Positions 32,847 through 37,698 of a DNA stretch of 37,698 nucleotides are shown here, piece after piece. The DNA comes from a bacterium (GTDB lineage Bacteria > Bacillota > Clostridia > Oscillospirales > Acutalibacteraceae): positions 1 through 37,698 of the forward strand of contig SFWF01000016.1 of the NCBI GenBank assembly GCA_004560045.1. The letters are read 5' to 3'. The notes below the pieces were generated by a model that ran no database searches, was not told the DNA's origin, and worked only from the letters and a program-made list of their open reading frames with translations. A program made the position numbers and the translations under genes. Position 1 is the first letter of the stretch, and each line of letters opens with the position of its first letter.

Positions 32847-33602
32847 TTATCCTCTTACCATAGCGTTTCTTCCGCCGTCAATCATAATGTTTTCGCCGTT
32901 TATAAACTGACCCTTGTCTGAAGCAATAAATAGAATAAGGTCGATTATCTCCTGCGGCTCGGCGGCACGGCCGAGTAAGGTTTTCATGCCTGCCATACCG
33001 GGACGGGTAAGAACCGGTCCGGGGGAAACGCAGACAGCACGAATGCCGTGCTGTGCGCCGTACTGCGCCTGAGATTTAGTTAGACCAAACATAAGTCCTG
33101 CCTTGGAGGTGGGATATGCCATCGACCAGCCGTCACCGTCACAGCCCGTAATGGAGCCGATATTTACGATAAGACCGCTTTTCTGGTCACGCATTACTCC
33201 AAGCACCGCGTGACCGAAATAGAAGGGTCCTTTAAGATTTACGTCAATTCCCCAATCGAAGACCTCAATAGGGGTGTCGGGGAAGTCGGTAGGCTCGGTA
33301 TAATTGAGCATTCTGCGCTCGGTGCCTCCCGCAAAGTTACAAAGGACGTCGATTCTTCCAAACTCCTGCACACATTTGTCCCTTGCGGCGCAGATCTGAG
33401 CATAGTCTCTGACGTCGCATACCGCGCCGATAGCCTTACCCTTGCCCTTGGCGTTTATTTCGGCAACCTTTTCGGTTAAAACCTCTTCGTTAATGTCGCA
33501 AAGGAGGACGTTTCCGCCCTCTTCGGCGAAGCACTGACAGAAAAGCAGGCCCATTCCCGATGCGGCACCTGTTGCAATTGCAACTTTACCTTCAAAGCTC
33601 AT
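32847..33602 (-). CDS. short-chain dehydrogenase/reductase
   Basis: 251 residues. First gene of the operon facing away from the AraC regulator. TGAASGMGLLFCQ (cofactor), LCDINE (Asp, NAD-preferring), CNFAGG in place of NNAG, NIGSITG and YPTSKAG (Tyr, Lys). SPGPVLTRPG is the usual substrate loop. AGGAGG with 8 bases to ATG. Only two bases separate its stop from the next start. Confidence 0.92.
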   Translation of the reverse strand: MSFEGKVAIATGAASGMGLLFCQCFAEEGGNVLLCDINEEVLTEKVAEINAKGKGKAIGAVCDVRDYAQICAARDKCVQEFGRIDVLCNFAGGTERRMLNYTEPTDFPDTPIEVFDWGIDVNLKGPFYFGHAVLGVMRDQKSGLIVNIGSITGCDGDGWSMAYPTSKAGLMFGLTKSQAQYGAQHGIRAVCVSPGPVLTRPGMAGMKTLLGRAAEPQEIIDLILFIASDKGQFINGENIMIDGGRNAMVRG

Positions 33603-33632
33603 AATAAAACCTCCTATAAGCTATTTTTCTTT

Positions 33633-33661
33633 AACATACTACACCTATCCTGTAAAATCAA
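33633..33661 (-). promoter_or_regulatory. promoter of the SDR operon
   Basis: Minus strand TTGATT (33656-33661), 17 bases, TATGTT (33633-33638). The -10 is weak, in keeping with an activated promoter. Confidence 0.55.
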
Positions 33662-33714
33662 TATTTAAAACGCTACTCTTTTGTCATTTTCGATACAGTT
33701 TTTGCGGTTTTTAG

Positions 33715-33742
33715 TTGATTTTTTTAATAAAAACGGTATAAT
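33715..33742 (+). promoter_or_regulatory. promoter of the araC-type gene
   Basis: TTGATT (33715-33720), 16 bases, TATAAT (33737-33742), 21 bases before the ATG. Confidence 0.7.
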
Positions 33743-33763
33743 CGAATTATCGGAGGGGATTTA

Positions 33764-34507
33764 ATGAGCATTTTTGACGAAATTATAATAACCGATATAA
33801 GCAGAGTTTTTATGGTGCCGAGCCCCAAGGGACGGTATACCGAAATGAAAAACCGCGAGACCTACGGGCTTTCCTTCTGCAAAAGCGGGCAGATAACCTA
33901 CACCCAAAACGGAGTCAAGACTGTATCGGACAAGCATCACGCGGTGATCCTGCCTATGGGGGGCTCCTACACCCTTTACGGCGACGAAACGGGAGTATTT
34001 CCCCTTATAAATTTCTCGACCCTTACCCCTTTTACAGATAAATTCATATCCATACCCCTCGAAAACCCCGAGACCTATATAAAGGAGGTCGAACGGCTTA
34101 GCGGCAGAAGCAGAGCGAAGAGCTTCTCGATTCTTTATAAGCTTTTCGACCGACTATCCGACGAGGGCAGGCAGAGAGATATACTCTCCCCCGTATTCGG
34201 CTTTATGGAACAAAATATAGTCAGAAGCGACCTTTCAAACGGCGAGCTTGCCGCTCTTCTTAACATAAGCGAGGTTTATTTCAGACGGCTTTTCAAGGAG
34301 CAGGTCGGCGTGACCCCTCATAAATACCTTTTAAATCTTCGGCTGGAGAGGGCAAGGCTTCTCCTTTCCGACCCCGATATCGCCATAGGAGAGGTTGCCG
34401 AAGCGGTAGGCTTTTCCAGCCCCTATCATTTTTCCAAGGCATTTAAGGCGGCGGTTGGCACCACCCCCGGAAGATACCGAGCCGAGCTTCTGAAGACAGA
34501 AATGTAG
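33764..34507 (+). CDS. AraC family transcriptional regulator
   Basis: 247 residues. Residues 30-95 form a cupin-like sensor (YGLSFCKSGQITYTQNG, AVILPMGGSYTLYG). The C-terminal ~100 residues have two helix-turn-helix motifs, LAALLNISEVYFRRLFKEQVG and IGEVAEAVGFSSPYHFSKAFK, ending in the family's PGRYR. GGAGGGG precedes the ATG. Divergent from the SDR operon and 160 bases away, so it is the likely activator; the cupin suggests a sugar or organic acid ligand. Confidence 0.93.
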   Translation: MSIFDEIIITDISRVFMVPSPKGRYTEMKNRETYGLSFCKSGQITYTQNGVKTVSDKHHAVILPMGGSYTLYGDETGVFPLINFSTLTPFTDKFISIPLENPETYIKEVERLSGRSRAKSFSILYKLFDRLSDEGRQRDILSPVFGFMEQNIVRSDLSNGELAALLNISEVYFRRLFKEQVGVTPHKYLLNLRLERARLLLSDPDIAIGEVAEAVGFSSPYHFSKAFKAAVGTTPGRYRAELLKTEM

Positions 34508-34514
34508 AGCAGGG

Positions 34515-34610
34515 ACGCTTCGCGAGGGAAAAGGGAAATGGGAAAGGTTAGGGAAAAGGGGCTGCGCAGGGGCAAAACTGCGTTTTGCAGGGACGCTACG
34601 CACCCGAAAA
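34515..34610. repeat. GGGAAA-type short-period repeat
   Basis: GAGGGAAAAGGGAAATGGGA and following GGTTAGGGAAAAGGGG form a purine-rich array after the araC stop. GGGACGCTTCGC near 34514 and GGGACGCTACGC near 34590 frame it as direct repeats. Same style as the array near 29.1 kb. Confidence 0.55.
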
Positions 34611-34636
34611 CGGATGATTTTTATGTAAGAAAAGGC

Positions 34637-34675
34637 AAAAAGTCACGGTAACGCTGACGCGTACCGTGACTTTTT
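34637..34675. terminator. bidirectional terminator
   Basis: AAAAAGTCACGGTA (34637-34650) and TACCGTGACTTTTT (34662-34675) are exact complements around an 11-base loop. It serves araC and the SGNH gene. CCCGAAAACGG (34603-34613) and CCGTTTTCGGG (34699-34709) form a wider inverted repeat around it. Confidence 0.92.
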
Positions 34676-34722
34676 AACGCATTATTACGGAAAAAGCGCC
34701 GTTTTCGGGCAATTTTCACTGT

Positions 34723-35787
34723 TTACTTTACGAATCTGTAAAGCAGGGGGGCGATGCGCTTGGCCATATAGAAAAAGCCTAAGTCGGTGGGATGACAGTT
34801 GTCAACGAGGGCGTGGTGATAGACCTCCTCGGGAACCAGCTCTCTACCGTCGATGAAGTAGACGTTTTCGTCTCCCTCGGCCACCGCCTTTTCAAAGGAC
34901 TCTCTTACGGTAGCGTTACGGGCAAGCTCGTCCTCGGTAAGATAGAACTTGGGGCGGGTCATCATAATTATGGGCATATCGGGATGAGCCTCTCTGACCC
35001 TCTTATAGCCCTTATAGTGGGTGTTTTTAAGGTGCTCTACCGAGGGGGCATTATGATCGTAGTCGTAGACGAAAACGCTCATATCGAGATTTGCTATATA
35101 TTCCATCATGGTGTCCTCGCCCTTGGCGTTACCCGAAAAGCCGAGATTTATATAGTCGGTCTTAAGGTTTCTGTGAAGGATCGCCTGATAGCAGTCGCCG
35201 GGCTTGGAGGCACAGCCGCCCTGCGTAATGGAGGAGCCGTAGTAAACGACGGGAGGCTGAATTAAGTCCTCCGCTTCCTCTAAAACACTACCCTTCATAA
35301 GGCCGATATAAACCTTCTCGACACAGTTATAAAGGGGCATATTTATACATATCGTGCGCTTTTCCTTAGAGGGAAGGTTTACGACGCTCTCATAACCGCC
35401 CTTAAAGCCTATAGGAGACACGAAGGTTCCGAAATAGCGCATATCGTCACCCTGAGAGCCGTAAAGGTCAAAGCCGCAAACACCTGCGTAGGCAAAGTGT
35501 GCCATACCGTCGTTGTCATAGCATTTTACGATAAGAGCGACGCTCTGACTGTCGGTGACGAAACGGATTCTTCCACCTGCGGCGTGGTCTTTAAGGGCGT
35601 TTACCCCGTCGCTTACCGTCTCGGCCACCTTGGTTGGTATACGGACGAATTTTTCATTCTCGCGGAAAACTCCGTACATCTTAAAGGGGGTCTGCTCGGG
35701 GTCGAAAAACTCGAACCTCTCCTTAACCTCTTTGTCAAGTGTGTGTGAAACTACTAAGTTTTTATCAAGATCTGCAACATTTATCAT
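34723..35787 (-). CDS. SGNH/GDSL esterase with N-terminal beta domain
   Basis: 354 residues. The N-terminal ~170 residues are a beta-sandwich as in two-domain carbohydrate esterases; the SGNH domain follows: YYGSSITQGG (Ser), NLGFSGN (Gly, Asn), YDYDHNAP and DNCHPTDLGF (Asp, His). This layout fits deacetylases acting on acylated sugars. No signal peptide. A GTG at 35796 lies inside the ribosome site, so ATG 35787 is chosen; the site AAAGGAGGTGATC is a full match to the 16S tail, implying strong translation. Single gene, own promoter. Confidence 0.9.
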   Translation of the reverse strand: MINVADLDKNLVVSHTLDKEVKERFEFFDPEQTPFKMYGVFRENEKFVRIPTKVAETVSDGVNALKDHAAGGRIRFVTDSQSVALIVKCYDNDGMAHFAYAGVCGFDLYGSQGDDMRYFGTFVSPIGFKGGYESVVNLPSKEKRTICINMPLYNCVEKVYIGLMKGSVLEEAEDLIQPPVVYYGSSITQGGCASKPGDCYQAILHRNLKTDYINLGFSGNAKGEDTMMEYIANLDMSVFVYDYDHNAPSVEHLKNTHYKGYKRVREAHPDMPIIMMTRPKFYLTEDELARNATVRESFEKAVAEGDENVYFIDGRELVPEEVYHHALVDNCHPTDLGFFYMAKRIAPLLYRFVK

Positions 35788-35805
35788 ATAGATCACCTCC
35801 TTTAA

Positions 35806-35834
35806 ATCATATAATATACCGTCTGTTTTTTCAA
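35806..35834 (-). promoter_or_regulatory. promoter of the SGNH esterase
   Basis: Minus strand TTGAAA (35829-35834), 17 bases, TATGAT (35806-35811). Its -35 is seven bases from that of the divergent aroK promoter. Confidence 0.65.
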
Positions 35835-35841
35835 GAGGCTA

Positions 35842-35870
35842 TTGACAAAAAAGGGCGAAAAATATAAAAT
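35842..35870 (+). promoter_or_regulatory. promoter of the shikimate kinase gene
   Basis: TTGACA (35842-35847), 17 bases, TAAAAT (35865-35870), 15 bases before the ATG, so the leader is very short. Confidence 0.75.
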
Positions 35871-35885
35871 AATTTCGGTGATCAA

Positions 35886-36383
35886 ATGGATAATATAATT
35901 CTTATAGGTATGCCCGGCAGCGGAAAGTCTACCATAGGGGTACTGCTTGCGAAAATGATGGGCTACGGCTTTGTCGATACCGACCTTTTAATTCAGCATT
36001 TCGAGGGCAAAAAGCTTTATGAAATTCTCCGCGACAAGGGAAACGACTATTTTTCCGAGACCGAAAACAAAATTCTTTCGGGAATTCAGGCCCGTCATAC
36101 GGTTATCGCAACGGGAGGAAGCGCAGTTTTCGGAAAAGAGGCAATGGAGCATCTTTCATCTATCGGCAGGGTGGTGTATTTAAGGGTATCCCTCCGCGAG
36201 CTCAAACGCAGGATCAAAAACTTTTCGACCCGTGGAATAATGATGAAAAAGGGTCAGACCCTCGACGATATTTTTACCGAGCGCTCCCCTCTTTACGAAA
36301 AATATGCCGATATAACGGTAAACTGTATGGGAGGCTCCCTACAGAAAAACGCAGAAAAAATAATTGTCGCCCTAACCAAATAG
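35886..36383 (+). CDS. aroK: shikimate kinase
   Basis: Phosphorylates shikimate at O3 in chorismate synthesis. 165 residues. Walker A GMPGSGKST (8-16), VDTD (metal, substrate Asp), ATGGSAV (Gly-Gly shikimate site), and a lid with RGIMMKKGQT. The lid Arg and the adenine-loop segment ERSPLYEKYAD fit AroK. The early Arg usually seen after DTD (in the DxxIE..R region) is less clear. There is no strong ribosome site (GGTGATCAA). Single gene ending in a terminator; no other aro biosynthesis gene is adjacent. Confidence 0.92.
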   Translation: MDNIILIGMPGSGKSTIGVLLAKMMGYGFVDTDLLIQHFEGKKLYEILRDKGNDYFSETENKILSGIQARHTVIATGGSAVFGKEAMEHLSSIGRVVYLRVSLRELKRRIKNFSTRGIMMKKGQTLDDIFTERSPLYEKYADITVNCMGGSLQKNAEKIIVALTK

Positions 36384-36415
36384 GAAAAGCGCCGTCTTTC
36401 GACGGCGCTTTTCCT
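36382..36415. terminator. terminator of aroK
   Basis: AGGAAAAGCGCCGTC-TTTC-GACGGCGCTTTTCCT, an exact 15-base stem that also covers the stop codon region. Confidence 0.9.
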
Positions 36416-36460
36416 TTCGAGGGGTTTGAGGAGAAAGGTCATATCATAGGATACAACCGA

Positions 36461-36487
36461 CAGTCGAGGGTTGCGGCTCCCTGACTG
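36461..36487. other. hairpin in the aroK-M23 gap
   Basis: CAGTC-g-AGGG pairs with CCCT-GACTG around the loop TTGCGGCT (one bulge). The stretch 36416-36596 has no gene on either strand that I can support; the rest is AT-rich. Confidence 0.4.
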
Positions 36488-36596
36488 CATTATTATAATA
36501 ACCGATAAACTTTGTATTTCTGTGAACGAGATTTTAAAAAATAATGAATATTAGAATATTTTTTTCGCCTCGGGGTAACAATAATTCCGAAAGGCG

Positions 36597-37283
36597 ATGA
36601 TATTTTTGGATTATAAAAAGACAAGACTTGGACGTTTCTTTTTAGGCAAGGGCTTTTACGGGGTCTTGGCCCTCTGCCTTGCGGCGGTCGGTGCGGCGGC
36701 CTGGTCGGCCTTTGACCGAGCGGCAGAGTCCGAAATCACCAAAAAGCCCGACAGCTCACAGTATATTGCTTCCTCGGGGAACAGCTCCTCCGATACAAAG
36801 GTGGGGGCCGATACCGACTCGAAAATACCCTACTCCTCCAAGGACGTTTCTTCAAGCACCCCTTCGGCGACTGTAGTCGCGACCTCATTCACCTCCCCTA
36901 TGGGCGGCGGAATAATCAAGCCCTACAGCGAAAACGAGCTTATTTATTCGGCGACCTTTTCTGATATGAGGACCCATTTGGGACTTGATATCGAGGGGAC
37001 TGAGGAAGATGACGTAAGGGCCTGCGGCAACGGCTACGTTTCGGCGATTATCGACGATCCTCTCCTTGGAAAATACGTTGAGATCGACCACGGCAAGGGG
37101 GTCGTAGCGAGATATTGCGGACTTGGAACGGTCTACGTTGAGGAGGGCGAAAGCGTAACGGCTACAACCTGCATCGGGCTTCTCGGAGCGGTCCCCGGAG
37201 AATGCCAGGACGCGACCCACCTACACTTAGAGTTCTATTTCGACGAATATCCCGTCGATCCTATGCAGTATATCGGACAGTAA
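36597..37283 (+). CDS. M23 metallopeptidase, SpoIIQ-like
   Basis: 228 residues. One transmembrane helix near the N-terminus (about 20-40), a Ser/Thr-rich linker (about 45-95) and a C-terminal LytM/M23 domain. HLGLD (His-x3-Asp) and HLHLE (His-x-His) keep all zinc ligands. The order TM, linker, M23 and the segment SPMGGGIIKPYS before it resemble SpoIIQ, the forespore partner in engulfment of spore formers, which may be active in Clostridia but not in Bacillus. A general wall endopeptidase is also possible. ATG 36597 is only 2 bases from AAGG; TTG 36606 is an alternative start. Confidence 0.85.
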   Translation: MIFLDYKKTRLGRFFLGKGFYGVLALCLAAVGAAAWSAFDRAAESEITKKPDSSQYIASSGNSSSDTKVGADTDSKIPYSSKDVSSSTPSATVVATSFTSPMGGGIIKPYSENELIYSATFSDMRTHLGLDIEGTEEDDVRACGNGYVSAIIDDPLLGKYVEIDHGKGVVARYCGLGTVYVEEGESVTATTCIGLLGAVPGECQDATHLHLEFYFDEYPVDPMQYIGQ

Positions 37284-37321
37284 AAAAGCATCCCTGATAT
37301 ATAATATCAGGGATGCTTTTT
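37284..37321 (+). terminator. terminator of the M23 gene
   Basis: AAAGCATCCCTGATAT and ATATCAGGGATGCTTT pair closely around a 4-base loop, with T after. Confidence 0.92.
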
Positions 37322-37393
37322 GATGTGAAAAGAAATTCGGTGATCTTTGTTCAACATATTGTCATTGCACATCGGTATAGAACGTGGTGAATT

Positions 37394-37418
37394 TCTATGT
37401 TATAAATTATAACATAGA
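37394..37418. promoter_or_regulatory. 25-bp palindrome upstream of the RHH gene
   Basis: TCTATGTTATAA, one central A, and the exact complement TTATAACATAGA. A second partial copy ATTTATAAC follows. Position 44 bases before the start of a small DNA-binding protein makes it a good candidate for its own operator. Confidence 0.6.
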
Positions 37419-37461
37419 TTTATAACAAAAGTCAAGACATAATGTTTATGAGGTGACGCAA

Positions 37462-37650
37462 ATGCACGAAAAGCTCATAATCGGCAAAAAGGCTCTTAAG
37501 GGCGAGGACGGCTACAAGACCTTTTCTATAAGGATAAAGGAGGAATCGGTTGCCAATCTCGACCGCCTTTCCAAAGCTACAAACCGCTCGCGAAACGAGC
37601 TTATAAACATACTTCTTGACTATGCTATAAATAATTGTGAAGTAAAATAA
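37462..37650 (+). CDS. small ribbon-helix-helix (Arc/CopG-like) protein
   Basis: 62 residues. YKTFSIRIKEESVANLDRLS is an Arc/CopG-type beta strand and first helix; KATNRSRNELINILLDYAINN is the second helix with the N-R-S-R-N turn. It most likely binds DNA as a dimer. GTG 37453 lies within the ribosome site GAGGTG, so ATG 37462 is taken. No toxin gene follows; a terminator does. Its own upstream palindrome suggests autoregulation. Confidence 0.85.
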   Translation: MHEKLIIGKKALKGEDGYKTFSIRIKEESVANLDRLSKATNRSRNELINILLDYAINNCEVK

Positions 37651-37679
37651 AACCGCCACACGGCGGTTTTATTTTTTTC
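37649..37679 (+). terminator. terminator of the RHH gene
   Basis: AAACCGCC, short loop, GGCGGTTT then TTATTTTTTT. Confidence 0.9.
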
Positions 37680-37698
37680 TTCCACCTTGCGGCGGAGG

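Noticed and set aside
36416..36596. Small non-coding RNA in the gap before the M23 gene
   Set aside because: One bulged hairpin is seen but no promoter-terminator pair or known RNA motif; listed only as a hairpin.
37432..37659. 75-codon minus-strand frame overlapping the RHH gene
   Set aside because: No ribosome site, and the opposite strand has a clear RHH gene.

Overview
The window reads as chromosomal DNA of a Gram-positive anaerobe of the class Clostridia, most likely a gut Oscillospiraceae/Ruminococcaceae relative. This rests on a thrS T-box leader, strong AGGAGG ribosome binding sites, Ser/Glu-rich lipoproteins, the pth-mfd-foldase order, a SpoIIQ-like M23 protein, a Bacillus-type SOS box and consensus sigma-A promoters. 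It is an inference from gene content; no rRNA or tRNA gene is present to confirm it. Gene density is high and most of the window is housekeeping.

Left part (1-9.5 kb, minus strand): pth, mfd, a metal-dependent hydrolase, a parvulin-type foldase lipoprotein and a cell-wall amidase lipoprotein. The pth-mfd pair is split by an 0.8 kb cassette that carries a four-helix-bundle (23S rRNA intervening-sequence type) gene. Inverted arrays of a GTGGACA heptamer border it, and the 3' end of the gene is present three times in tandem. Next, on the plus strand (9.7-15.4 kb), come a small membrane protein, lgt, T-box-controlled thrS, a small lipoprotein and a calcineurin-like phosphoesterase lipoprotein.

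Middle part (15.6-23.1 kb): a 57-residue membrane protein on the minus strand has a perfect -35/-10 promoter and a LexA box, so it looks SOS-inducible. Beside it are a membrane-anchored lectin-like/phosphoesterase protein and a stand-alone paralogue of its catalytic domain, then a 146-bp foldable inverted-repeat element and serC. A four-gene regulatory island follows: XRE repressor plus ImmA/IrrE protease on one strand, zinc-ribbon protein plus sigma-4-like protein on the other. It has face-to-face consensus promoters, each with its spacer filled by the same operator, and two further weaker operators in phase. This looks like a phage- or ICE-derived genetic switch.

Right part (23.3-37.7 kb): a NUDIX hydrolase; the sugar-phosphate genes glmS, phosphoglucomutase/phosphomannomutase and manA plus an SGNH hydrolase; a minus-strand operon of two SDRs, a type I dehydroquinase-like protein, an NAD-dependent epimerase-like protein and an MDR oxidoreductase, divergent from an AraC regulator; a second SGNH esterase divergent from a shikimate kinase; a SpoIIQ-like M23 protein; and a small ribbon-helix-helix protein behind a 25-bp palindrome. 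Terminators separate most units, so transcription units can be drawn with fair confidence.
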